Source: Fundidesulfovibrio putealis DSM 16056 (lineage in GTDB: Bacteria; Desulfobacterota; Desulfovibrionia; Desulfovibrionales; Desulfovibrionaceae). From it: DNA of 64,000 bases. Positions 8,202 through 15,686 of the stretch are shown here, piece after piece. The notes beneath the pieces are model-generated. The model was not told the DNA's origin. It was given only the letters and a program-made list of their open reading frames with translations, and made no database searches. Numbering within the stretch: the stretch's first letter is position 1; each line of letters begins with the position of its first letter. The position numbers were made by a program, and so were the translations under genes. The stretch covers positions 186,001-250,000 of the forward strand of contig NZ_AUBQ01000006.1 in assembly GCF_000429325.1 (NCBI RefSeq), given 5' to 3'.

Positions 8202-8357
8202 GAGTGATACGCCTTGCGTGAAACTGGATTATTGATCGAGCGTATGCAGTACACTCAACCCGCCATCCTGACCACTTGCTCACGCTTTGCTGAACAATCG
8301 TGACAATGAGACAAGGAACTTATCTCGTGCTATCAGGAAGATACGAGGTGTTCTTTC
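8202..8357. promoter_or_regulatory. Divergent control region of mod operon and tunR
   Basis: The 156 nt between the two divergent starts must hold both promoters. Candidate operator: an imperfect inverted repeat TCGTGCTATC-N4-GATACGA about 20 nt upstream of tunR, which resembles the interrupted palindromes bound by molybdate regulators. A longer-spaced pair ATACGC...GCGTAT lies on the mod side. Neither is proven. Confidence 0.5.
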
Positions 8358-9536
8358 ATGATTCGCGATAATCTGGTTGCATTCCTGAATTCGCTCGGTT
8401 CGGACGATCTACGCTTCGTTATGGACAAGGTCAGCGAGAAGCGCTCCCCGGCCGGACTTTCCCCTGAGCAGCCGGGCGGTCCGGTCCGAGGCCCTGGGAC
8501 GAAAGCGCCGTGCCCTGCCAAATCCTTCGAGGTGCCTTCGGACGTCAAACACCTGGATCACGCCCAGCTTGAAGTTCTGACGGACTCGTTCAGGACCTGG
8601 TACGAATCGGCGGCAAGCCCGCCCCGCAGGCGGTCGCGCGCACGCATATGGCTGCTTTTCCTGCTTATCCGGCACGGCGCGCTGAAGCTCGGGGAGAGCA
8701 CGGCGCTGAACGACGCCACCGATTTCGACTTTTCGCAGTCCGAGGTGATCGTCAGGGGAGAGCAGGTGCGGCGTGTCAAGCTCCCCAAGAACGTCGCCCG
8801 CGAGGTTGAACTGCTGCTCAGGGAGCCCATGATAAGCTCGCTGGGGGGAGACGCCTTCAAGATGGATCAGGGGTTTGTGCGCAGGAAGTTCTATGAGCGT
8901 GCCGATGAATGCAAAATCCCCAGGGACCTGGCCAATCCCAGGGTGATACGCCACTCTCGCGCCGTGGAACTGCTGCGGGAAGGCATCCCGCTCAAGGCGG
9001 TGCAGGCCATCATGGGGCACCAGAGCGTGAATATGACCGCCCAGTACGTCAATTTTACGGAAAGCGACATCAAACGCATTGTCAATTATTACATCCTGAA
9101 GGAGTCAGAAATGAAGACAAGCGCACGGAATTCATTCACCGGAAAAGTGACCGCGATCCGCTCCGGCAACATCCTGGCCGAAGTGGAAGTGGCCACGCCG
9201 AGCGGCCTGAAGGTCGTGTCGGTGATCACCCACGACAGCCTGGCTGCCTTGGGAATATCGGAAGGTTCGCTGGTCACCGCCACGGTGAAGGCCCCCTGGG
9301 TCATCCTGGTCAAGGAGGACATGAAGCTCAAGACCAGCGCCCGCAACAAGTACTGCGGCAAGATCGTGAAGGTGAACGAGGGGCAGATTTCCGCCGAGGT
9401 GATCGTGGAACTGGCCGACGGCACCAAGATCTGCTCCCTGGTGACGGACGAATCCGTCAAGGCGCTGGACATGAAGGTGGGCGACGACATCTGCGCGTTG
9501 TTCAAGGCCTTCTCGGTTATCCTGAACGTCGAATAG
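8358..9536 (+). CDS. tunR: TunR-type tungstate/molybdate-responsive regulator (integrase-like domain plus two Mop domains)
   Basis: A 392-residue protein: N-terminal region 1-65, tyrosine-recombinase-like domain about 70-245, and two tandem Mop (molbindin/TOBE) domains at about 252-320 and 324-392. Both Mop units start with the same core (KTSARNSFTGKV and KTSARNKYCGKI). This is the architecture of TunR, described in Desulfovibrio as a tungstate-responsive regulator of mod and tup genes. Recombinase residues are partly lost: the first catalytic Arg aligns with K110 and the His of HxxR with R195, while R198, H221 and Y230 remain. That suggests DNA binding without recombination. It is divergent from the mod operon. 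A strong internal ribosome site precedes Met252. Upstream ATG has only weak SD. Confidence 0.92.
   Translation: MIRDNLVAFLNSLGSDDLRFVMDKVSEKRSPAGLSPEQPGGPVRGPGTKAPCPAKSFEVPSDVKHLDHAQLEVLTDSFRTWYESAASPPRRRSRARIWLLFLLIRHGALKLGESTALNDATDFDFSQSEVIVRGEQVRRVKLPKNVAREVELLLREPMISSLGGDAFKMDQGFVRRKFYERADECKIPRDLANPRVIRHSRAVELLREGIPLKAVQAIMGHQSVNMTAQYVNFTESDIKRIVNYYILKESEMKTSARNSFTGKVTAIRSGNILAEVEVATPSGLKVVSVITHDSLAALGISEGSLVTATVKAPWVILVKEDMKLKTSARNKYCGKIVKVNEGQISAEVIVELADGTKICSLVTDESVKALDMKVGDDICALFKAFSVILNVE
9100..9113 (+). promoter_or_regulatory. Internal ribosome-binding site and ATG before the Mop domains of tunR
   Basis: AAGGAG followed by a 6-nt spacer and an in-frame ATG sits exactly at the junction between the integrase-like and first Mop domains. 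Initiation here would give a 141-residue di-Mop (molbindin-like) protein. It matches or exceeds the ribosome site of the annotated tunR start. Confidence 0.5.
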
Positions 9537-9547
9537 GCAAATTGGAA

Positions 9548-9586
9548 CCATATATGGAACGTGAAACCCGGGGCGACCCGGGTTTC
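9548..9586 (+). promoter_or_regulatory. Palindrome and hairpin between tunR and the binding protein
   Basis: A 10-bp perfect palindrome CCATATATGG is followed 5 nt later by a 10-bp perfect stem GAAACCCGGG/CCCGGGTTTC with loop GCGA. There is no T-run, and AGGAGG for the next gene starts just after. The palindrome could be an operator; the hairpin could attenuate or stabilise the tunR-to-binding-protein transcript. Confidence 0.5.
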
Positions 9587-9603
9587 GCCGTTCAGGAGGG
9601 GTT

Positions 9604-10422
9604 GTGAAGAAGTCACTGTTCGTTATTGTTGCGTGTTGTTTCATGGTGTTCGCTGGGTCTTTCGCCCTGGCCCAGCAGGATGATTCAAATAAATTGTCCG
9701 TCTTCCACGCGGGGAGCCTGTCCAAGGCCATGGCGGACATCGGCAAGGCCTTCACCGCCGAGACCGGCACCCCCGTCGCGCTGACAGGCTCCGGCTCCGG
9801 CTCGCTGCGTCAGCGCATCGAAAAGGGCGAGCGCCCCGGCGTGTTCGCTTCCGCCGACATGGAAAATCCGGCGGTCCTGGCCTCCCAGGGACTGGCCGAC
9901 GCGCCCGTGCCCTTCACCCGCAACGTCTTGTGCGTGCTGGCCAAAAAGTCCGTGGGGATAACCCAGGCGAACCTGGTGGCAAAGCTGACCGATCCCTCCG
10001 TGAAACTGGGGACCTCCACGCCGGTGCTCGATCCGGGCGGGGACTATGCCTGGAAGATGTTCGACATGGCGGACGCCCTGAAGCCGGGAGCGGCTGCCGC
10101 GCTCAAGGCCAAGGCCATCAAGCTCGTGGGTGACCCGGCCCTGGCCATGCCCCCCATGGAATACCCCCGCAGCCAGATCGCCTGGCACATCGAGGAAGGC
10201 AGGGCCGACGTGTTCCTGGTGTACCTCACCACAGCAAGGCTGGCCGTGGCTGAGCTGCCGGGCCTTGAAATAATCGAGCTGCCCAAGGCGCTGACCGTTG
10301 GCGCGCAGTACGGGCTGACAGTCGTGGCCGGGGCAAATCCTGAAGCCGCCCAGTTCAAGGCTTTCGTGCTTGGCCCGAAGGGGCAGGCCATCCTGGATGG
10401 CTACGGGTTCCAGAAGCCGTAG
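9604..10422 (+). CDS. Molybdate/tungstate ABC transporter substrate-binding protein
   Basis: Secreted protein of 272 residues with a GTG start; AGGAGG lies 4 nt upstream. A signal peptide ends near ALA-QQDD, then VFHAGSLSKAMADIGKAF, SGSGSLRQRIEKGERPGVFASADMENP, a central RNVLCVLAKKS and LGTSTPVLDPGGDYAWKMF, and the C-terminal GPKGQAILDGYGFQKP. This is the ModA/WtpA-type fold for tetrahedral oxyanions. It is clearly different from the ModA encoded in the minus-strand operon (different lid and anion-loop residues), so it may favour tungstate or another oxyanion. It follows tunR by 67 nt on the same strand. No permease or ATPase is co-directional with it. Confidence 0.9.
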   Translation: MKKSLFVIVACCFMVFAGSFALAQQDDSNKLSVFHAGSLSKAMADIGKAFTAETGTPVALTGSGSGSLRQRIEKGERPGVFASADMENPAVLASQGLADAPVPFTRNVLCVLAKKSVGITQANLVAKLTDPSVKLGTSTPVLDPGGDYAWKMFDMADALKPGAAAALKAKAIKLVGDPALAMPPMEYPRSQIAWHIEEGRADVFLVYLTTARLAVAELPGLEIIELPKALTVGAQYGLTVVAGANPEAAQFKAFVLGPKGQAILDGYGFQKP

Positions 10423-10543
10423 GCCATGCGGCTCAAAGCGAGTGAACACGTCATGAGAAGATTCGGCGCCGCCCGGTACTGCTGCAACATGCTGGCGGTC
10501 CTGAGCGGCATTGCGATCTGAAAGCGGCGGACGTGTCCGCGAA

Positions 10544-11236
10544 TTACAGCGCCCCAAGGCGCTTGAGCGCCAGCATGATGCAAGCCGAGACCGCCTCGAG
10601 CACCACCGAGAGCATGAGGGCGGTCTCGAATTCTCCCGTCGAGACGGCGTTGTAGATTTCCAGCGACAGGGTGTTGGTCCTGCCCAGGATGTTTCCCCCC
10701 AGCATCATGGTGATGCCCACCTCCCCGAGCGAGCGGCCGAATGCAAGGATGAGCCCTGTGGCCACGGTGCGCCGGATGTTGGGTAGGACCACCAGGAAGA
10801 AGGCCTGGGTCCGGGTCTTTCCCAGCATGAGGGCGGCTTCCACCGTGCGTTGCGGAAAGGAGCGGATGGCGGATTGGACGGGCCGGACGATGAGCGGCAG
10901 GCCCGAGATGAAAGCCGACAGCACGATCCCCCAGAACGAGAACACCACTTCGACGCCGAAGGAGTCCCACAGCCAGCCGCCCGCCGTGCTTCGGCGCCCC
11001 AGTAGCAGGAGCAGGGCGAAACCGATGGCCACCGGGGGAAACACAAGCGGAAGGGTCACGGCCATTTCGATGAGGCCGCGAAACGGGGCATTTTTTCTGG
11101 CGAGATACGCCCCCAGGCCGAGCCCGGCTGCCAGATGAAGGGGCATGGTGAGCAGGGCGGCCTTGGCGGTGAGCGCGAGGGGAAACATCACGCGCGGCTG
11201 GCCGAGCAACTCCAGCCACGCGCTGAGGTCCGTCAC
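10544..11236 (-). CDS. modB: Second molybdate-type ABC transporter permease
   Basis: ModB-family permease of 230 residues with about five transmembrane segments. The EAA loop is present (EAALMLGKTRTQAFFLVVLP, then FGRSLGEVGITMMLGG and NTLSLEIYNAV). It begins with GTG that overlaps the TGA stop of a modA remnant (CTGTGA), so it was once the second gene of a modAB(C) operon. It converges on the substrate-binding protein gene. No modC follows it, so it must borrow an ATPase, for example the ModC of the main operon, or be non-functional. The protein itself looks intact. Confidence 0.9.
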   Translation of the reverse strand: MTDLSAWLELLGQPRVMFPLALTAKAALLTMPLHLAAGLGLGAYLARKNAPFRGLIEMAVTLPLVFPPVAIGFALLLLLGRRSTAGGWLWDSFGVEVVFSFWGIVLSAFISGLPLIVRPVQSAIRSFPQRTVEAALMLGKTRTQAFFLVVLPNIRRTVATGLILAFGRSLGEVGITMMLGGNILGRTNTLSLEIYNAVSTGEFETALMLSVVLEAVSACIMLALKRLGAL

Positions 11237-11373
11237 AGTCCGTGTTTCACCAGGATGCTCTTGGCGGCGGGGCTTCCCATGAATTCAAGGTACTTGGCCA
11301 GCTCGGGCTTTGCCGAAGCTCCCGGCAGGATCGCGTCGACGATCTTGATGGGTGTGTACAGGCTCTGGTCCAT
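11233..11373 (-). pseudogene. modA remnant (C-terminal 46 codons only)
   Basis: The frame running into the second modB reads MDQSLYTPIKIVDAILPG...KYLEFMGSPAAKSILVKHGL, which is the C-terminal helix region of a ModA protein (LYxPI, then FxxFLxSPxAxxILxxxG). Upstream the frame soon meets a TGA and no other part of ModA is present, so the first four-fifths has been lost. The stop still overlaps the modB start, preserving the old operon junction. Confidence 0.85.
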
Positions 11374-11819
11374 GAATGAGAATGAATGTAGCCAACGGCG
11401 TGTCTCCCGCAATAATCAGATTGATTTGAAAATACAGTGTTTGCGTCGCGAAGGGCAACGTGGTCACTTGTTCCGGGGGATTGGTGACGAGGGGGGCGGC
11501 CTGATCCACTCAGGGAAAACGATGCGTGATGCTTGGTGGGGCGCGGCCAGTGCGGAGTGTCCTCTGTAGACGCTCTGACTGGACAATTCGCGGCGGAATT
11601 CACCTCGTGGACAGTAGCCTCGCACGGCTTGCGCTTTGCCGCCGCCGTTGACCCTCCAGGCCGCGTAGGCTACCGTGCGCCCCGCCGCTTCGCGGGGCAT
11701 GTCGGCAACGGCTATCCCGAAAGCGCTACTGCGGCTGGGCGTCTCCTCTGCGGGGGCGGGCGGTCGCTTCAGCCAGCGCTGGCACATGGACGGGGAAATT
11801 CTCTTCTAGGACACTCACG
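11374..11819. other. Non-coding stretch at the modA deletion junction
   Basis: 446 nt without a gene I can support. It contains the point where ModA similarity ends (about 11385-11395) and a GC-rich segment with a near palindrome, GCCCCGCCGCTTCGCGGGGC. Several short frames are open on both strands, but none has recognisable protein features. Confidence 0.6.
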
Positions 11820-12404
11820 ATGGAACGCACCGACAAGCGCAAGCAGCGCATTCTGGATGTATTGGCCCGCAGGCAGAAAGACCTGGCCCTGGTTCTGAAC
11901 AACATCCACGACCCGCACAACGTCTCCGCCGTACTCAGAAGCTGCGACGCATTCGGCGTGGGCGAGGCGCATCTGTTGTACACAGACACGGCCTTTCCGG
12001 CCCTGGGGCACAAGAGTTCGGCCTCGGCCAAGAAGTGGGTGGAGATAAAGCGCCACAAGTCCGCCCGCGAGATGGTCACGGCGTTTCGGGACACAGGGCA
12101 TCAGGTGCTTTCCACCGGGTTCGGGCCGGGCGCGAAGGCGCTCACGGACTGGGACATGACCATGCCCACGGCGGTGATCCTGGGAAACGAGCACGACGGG
12201 GTGGCCCAGGAGCTGCAAACCCTGGTGACGGACCACATCTACATCCCCATGCAGGGCATGGTGCAGAGCCTGAACGTGTCCGTGGCCGCGGCGGTCATTT
12301 TGTACGAGGCTTTCCGCCAGCGTATGGCCAAGGGGATGTATGAGGTGCCGATGCTCTCCGAGGAAGAGGTCCAGGCCAAGTACGAGAGCTGGATCAAGAA
12401 ATAG
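11820..12404 (+). CDS. TrmH/SpoU-family RNA 2'-O-ribose methyltransferase
   Basis: SPOUT-class methyltransferase of 194 residues that methylates a ribose 2'-OH in tRNA (TrmH, Gm18) or rRNA. The three SPOUT motifs are clear: NNIHDPHNVSAVLRSCDAFG near residue 27, ILGNEHDGV near 120, and IPMQGMVQSLNVSVAAAVILYE near 141, which forms the SAM-binding knot. It is close in length and C-terminal tail to tRNA guanosine-18 TrmH, though the exact site is not certain from sequence. AGGA lies 9 nt before the ATG. A large perfect hairpin follows the stop. Confidence 0.9.
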   Translation: MERTDKRKQRILDVLARRQKDLALVLNNIHDPHNVSAVLRSCDAFGVGEAHLLYTDTAFPALGHKSSASAKKWVEIKRHKSAREMVTAFRDTGHQVLSTGFGPGAKALTDWDMTMPTAVILGNEHDGVAQELQTLVTDHIYIPMQGMVQSLNVSVAAAVILYEAFRQRMAKGMYEVPMLSEEEVQAKYESWIKK

Positions 12405-12426
12405 ACCACTGCTGTTCATGAATAAA

Positions 12427-12465
12427 TTCGCGGGATTCGTGAGAATAGCTCACGAATCCCGCGAA
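12427..12465. terminator. 17-bp perfect hairpin after the TrmH-family gene
   Basis: TTCGCGGGATTCGTGAG, loop AATAG and its exact complement, 22 nt after the stop. There is no T-run, so it could be a 3'-end stabiliser or the outer unit of the adjacent repeat cluster rather than a classical terminator. Confidence 0.6.
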
Positions 12466-12475
12466 GCTGTTGAGG

Positions 12476-12562
12476 GTCCAGGGGGATCATCCCCCTGGCG
12501 GGTCAAGGGCGGAGCCCTTGCGGGTCCGGGCGGAGCCCGGCTAGGCGCGGACGGAGCCCCGC
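12476..12562. repeat. Dispersed palindromic repeat cluster (copy 1)
   Basis: A row of short GC-rich palindromes: CCAGGGGGATCATCCCCCTGG, CAAGGGCGGAGCCCTTG, CCGGGCGGAGCCCGG and a decayed one. The same motifs recur at about 37.5, 42.6 and 45.7 kb, always at gene ends or between genes. Confidence 0.8.
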
Positions 12563-14211
12563 TATTCTTGCGCCAGCGCTGCCTGCTTCGTAAGCAAATC
12601 CCGCCAGACCATCTCCAAATTCTTCTTCACCATGTCGTCGATCTGCCTGTCGTCATACTTGGCTTCCAGCTTGATCTTGTTGCCCAGGATGTGGGCCACC
12701 TGCGCGGGCGACGAGGCCTGTCGCAGGCTGGAACGCTGCACGTGGTCGATGGACAGATGCCCGGCGTACAGACAGGGGCGTCCGGCCAGGAACGAGCGGA
12801 TGTCGCGGTCCAGGTCGTCGAACTGGGTGGGGGTGAAGCGCACGTCGAACACGCCCACCGAGTCCAGCAGCGACACGTCCAGCAGGTGGCAGCAGCCGGA
12901 AACCGACAGACATGGACGCTCGTAGGCGAACAGGCCGCTATCCAGGGTGCCGGTGCAGTTGTTGAAGACGCGCAGCCGGTCGCCGGGTTCCTGGCCAGCT
13001 TCGCCGGGCAGGCGGTGCAGCAGGTGGTAGTCTGCGGATTGCAGGGCGTGCGGGTGCTCGTGGTCGCGGATGGAGCAGCCCACGGTGCCGCACTCGGGGT
13101 GGCGCAGGGCTGCGTTCAATAATTTTGCCAGCCAGTCGCGCGGCAGGAGCACGTCGTCGTCCAGGAAGGCGGCGAAGCGGCAGGCCCGGACCTCGGGCAG
13201 CGAGAGCAGCCAGTTGCGCGCGGCGGGCGCGCCCACGTTCACGGGCAGGGTCACCACGTGCAGACGGTCCGCGCCGAAGCGGTCGCAGGCGGCGCGCACG
13301 GCCTGGGGCGTTTCGTCGGTGGAGCCGTTGTCCAGCACAAACACCGGGTTGTCCCCGATGTCCGAGGCGAAGACGCTTTCAAGAGTCTGGATGATAAGCT
13401 CCGCCTTGTTCCAGGAGTAGGCCAGGATGGCGGTGCGCTCCTGCGGCAGGGGCGCGTGCGGCGCGATGTTGAGCGTGTCCCAGAGCAGCAGGGTGAGGTT
13501 CGCGTTCCAGGGCATGGCCGCCTGAAGGCGCTTCCAGTGTTGGGCTGCTGCGGGGCGATCCGTCTGGAATGCCCTGCGCCCGGCCATGTAGCATTGCCAG
13601 GGCGCGAACGGCGAGGCGGCCCCGGAAGTCTCGTCGCTGTCGGCGGAAACGCCGTGGTGCGCGTCCAGCTCAGCCAGCAGGCGCTCCGCCAGAACCGGGT
13701 CGCCGGAACCTGCGCTGACGAGGGCTGCGGCCTTGTCTCTGTCGGTCAGGCGCACGAGCTGCTCCCAGGCCTCGTCCAGCCAGGACGCGCCGTTCTGTCC
13801 GGCCACGGCCTGCTCCAGGAATGCGCTGGCGGATGCCGCGTCGCCTTCGGCCACGAGGGCCTCCCAGGTCGGGTTCGGGGGCAGGGGGCGCAGGCGCTTT
13901 TTCAGGGCCAGCAGGTAGGCGCGGTTATCGGGTGAAAGAAATCCAAGCTGCGCGTCCAGGGTGATGAGAAGAGCCAGGGTCGGGGCGTGCAGGGGGCGCT
14001 CCTGCCAGGACCAGGAAAGAATCCCCGCCGCAGCCGATATCAGCACTTGATTGCCGGGGGCTCCCCGAACTATCCCTTCGGCCAGCCCCCATTGCTGCCA
14101 GGAGCTTTCCGTGGAGAGCGCCCAGGTGGGCAGCGGTCCGGCCAGGTTCGCCAGATTGCGCGGATCGAACTCGGGGAAAAAGCCCATAACGTCAGGGGAG
14201 GAGTTGCTCAT
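12562..14211 (-). CDS. Glycosyltransferase family 2 protein with long N-terminal region
   Basis: Protein of 549 residues. The C-terminal half is a GT2 (GT-A fold) domain: RTAILAYSWNKAELIIQTLESV near residue 263, VFVLDNGSTDET near 291, GAPAARNWLL, and the DxD-type FLDDDVLLP near 350 for nucleotide-sugar/metal binding. The N-terminal 260 residues are helical and rich in Ala, Leu and Trp, perhaps a TPR-like scaffold; I do not recognise it. Sugar and acceptor are unknown. The ATG overlaps the ATG of the divergent Sua5-family gene within CATG, and neither this start nor the next in-frame ATG (MGFFPEF) has a good ribosome site, so the start is uncertain. Confidence 0.85.
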   Translation of the reverse strand: MSNSSPDVMGFFPEFDPRNLANLAGPLPTWALSTESSWQQWGLAEGIVRGAPGNQVLISAAAGILSWSWQERPLHAPTLALLITLDAQLGFLSPDNRAYLLALKKRLRPLPPNPTWEALVAEGDAASASAFLEQAVAGQNGASWLDEAWEQLVRLTDRDKAAALVSAGSGDPVLAERLLAELDAHHGVSADSDETSGAASPFAPWQCYMAGRRAFQTDRPAAAQHWKRLQAAMPWNANLTLLLWDTLNIAPHAPLPQERTAILAYSWNKAELIIQTLESVFASDIGDNPVFVLDNGSTDETPQAVRAACDRFGADRLHVVTLPVNVGAPAARNWLLSLPEVRACRFAAFLDDDVLLPRDWLAKLLNAALRHPECGTVGCSIRDHEHPHALQSADYHLLHRLPGEAGQEPGDRLRVFNNCTGTLDSGLFAYERPCLSVSGCCHLLDVSLLDSVGVFDVRFTPTQFDDLDRDIRSFLAGRPCLYAGHLSIDHVQRSSLRQASSPAQVAHILGNKIKLEAKYDDRQIDDMVKKNLEMVWRDLLTKQAALAQE

Positions 14212-14875
14212 GGTGTGTGATACGGTAACAGGTTCCCCGGAATCTCAGCTGGACCGCGCGGTTCTGGCCATCATCGGGGGCGGGTGCATCGTCTATCCCA
14301 CGGAGACCTTCTACGCGCTGGGGGCCTCGGTGGGAAGCGCCAAGGCGCTGGAGCGGGTGAACGCCATCAAGGGCAGGCCGCGTTCCAAGCCGCTGCCGGT
14401 CATCATCGGCGACCGCAGCCAGCTGACCCAGGTGATGGACCCGGACGCCGCCTCCTGGCCAGGCTTCGAGAGCGCCATGGAGCTTATGGACCTTTTTTGG
14501 CCGGGGTCGCTCTCGATCATCGTTCCTGCCCGCAAGGACCTGCCAACGCCGCTGCTGGACGCTCGCGGGTGCGTGTCTGTTCGCCAGACGCCCCATCCCC
14601 AGGCTCGCGAACTCTGCCTGAAGACCGGCACCCCCCTGGCGGCCACCAGCGCCAACGTCAGCGGCGACCCGGCCGTGAGCGAGCTGTCGCGCCTGAGCCC
14701 CGCCGTGTGCATGGGGTCTGATTACGTGCTGAAGGGTGATCCGCGCCCGGCGGGGGGCCTGGCTTCCACGGTTGTCCGTCCGCGAGGCGGGCGCGAGGTG
14801 TACGTGTACCGCCTGGGGGCTGTGCCTTTGGAGGCGCTGGAGCGTGCGGGCTTCCTGGTGGTGCTGGAGTCGTAA
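14210..14875 (+). CDS. Sua5/YciO/YrdC family protein (L-threonylcarbamoyladenylate synthase)
   Basis: Protein of 221 residues of the family that makes threonylcarbamoyl-AMP from Thr, bicarbonate and ATP for tRNA t6A37. It shows GGGCIVYPTETFYALGASV near residue 25, IKGRPRSKPLPVIIGD near 55, WPGSLSIIVPA, and PLAATSANVSGDP near 146. It ends after the YrdC domain, without the Sua5 C-terminal domain. The ATG has GGGGAGGAG 8 nt upstream, which fixes the start; an open frame extends 53 codons upstream but overlaps the GT2 gene. With TrmO elsewhere in the window, two t6A-related families are present, not linked in an operon. Confidence 0.9.
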   Translation: MVCDTVTGSPESQLDRAVLAIIGGGCIVYPTETFYALGASVGSAKALERVNAIKGRPRSKPLPVIIGDRSQLTQVMDPDAASWPGFESAMELMDLFWPGSLSIIVPARKDLPTPLLDARGCVSVRQTPHPQARELCLKTGTPLAATSANVSGDPAVSELSRLSPAVCMGSDYVLKGDPRPAGGLASTVVRPRGGREVYVYRLGAVPLEALERAGFLVVLES

Positions 14876-15120
14876 AAGTATTTATACCCCGGATGGGGGC
14901 ATGGGCGGGGTGGGGCCGGGTCCGTTCAAGTTTTTATACGGTTTTGGCGTGTTCGAGGAAGAGTTTGCTCAAGATAAAGGTTTGTTATTTTAGTGTGTTA
15001 TGTGTTTAATTTGCTTATTTTGACGAGTTGGCCCGGTCCTTGCTTTATCTGTTTCATTCTTCCTCCTTTTGCCAAAGCCGGCTTTCAAGAAATACCAGGG
15101 TCTTGAAAGCCGGTTTCGCA
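14871..15120. repeat. Direct repeat unit A of an 815-bp-period duplication
   Basis: It begins at the Sua5 stop codon with CGTAAAAGTATTTATACCC, then GTTCAAGTTTTTATAC, then a 53-nt segment (15024-15076) identical to one in unit B, and ends in a hairpin with stem core CCGGCTTTCAAGA. All landmarks recur 815-816 nt downstream. The middle part has diverged. Confidence 0.9.
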
Positions 15121-15686
15121 TTTCCAAAGCCTTTCTTCAAATCCCCAAGACAGCATAACAACCGACGCGTCGACTGCGCCGCATAGCAGCCACGATCATT
15201 GCGGCGATCAAGGCGCGCTGCGTGGCATGGGCATTGTGATCTTTCCATCGCACATGGATTCTCCTCGGACACAGCCGTAGGGCGGTCATGCAATACGGAC
15301 TCAGCCTGGAGTGCCGTGCAGATGTTCCCAAGGACTACGCCTTTCCGGAAACTTCCTCGATTCAGAACGCAGAAAGGCGGGGAGAGGCGCACCAGGGGCG
15401 CTTCCCAGTCCCCGTGAACGAGAAATATGCGCTTCACAGGGGACGTGTCTGCTCCAACTGCCTAGAATGCCGAAGTATAAGTTCTTATACCAGCGCCGCT
15501 GGCCTGATCGTTCAGGAGCCTGATGATTCATGATGTCACGGATTCCCGAGGACATTCGATGGTCGAAATGCCGCCCGGACGAGCGGGGCGGCCCATCACG
15601 ACAAGGAAATCACATCAGCGTTCGTGGGGCAGTGGCCGACCTGCCCCGGAAAACGCCTCCTGAACAGTGATTTCAGAAGCCTTCCT
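15121..15686. other. Unique non-coding segment between the two repeat units
   Basis: 566 nt without a convincing gene. On the minus strand, immediately upstream of the unit A hairpin, about 40 nt resemble the 3' coding end of the adjacent GT9 gene (GDLKKGFGN... versus VDLEEVLAK...), hinting at a decayed paralogue. A perfect palindrome GTATAAG-TT-CTTATAC lies inside at 15475-15490. Confidence 0.55.
15475..15490. promoter_or_regulatory. Perfect palindrome GTATAAGttCTTATAC
   Basis: A 7-bp inverted repeat with a 2-nt spacer. Its right half AAGTTCTTATACC is repeated at the head of unit B, and related AAGTNTTTATAC half-sites occur at 14877, 14929 and 15744. It looks like a binding site for a dimeric DNA-binding protein or recombinase; no partner is identified. 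Confidence 0.5.

Noticed and set aside
9604-10422. Assigning the binding protein to WtpA or TupA specifically
   Set aside because: The family of oxyanion-binding proteins is clear, but residues deciding tungstate versus molybdate cannot be judged by eye.
11464-11898. Open frames in the gap before the TrmH-family gene
   Set aside because: No family similarity, no ribosome site, Arg/Pro-rich; treated as non-coding.
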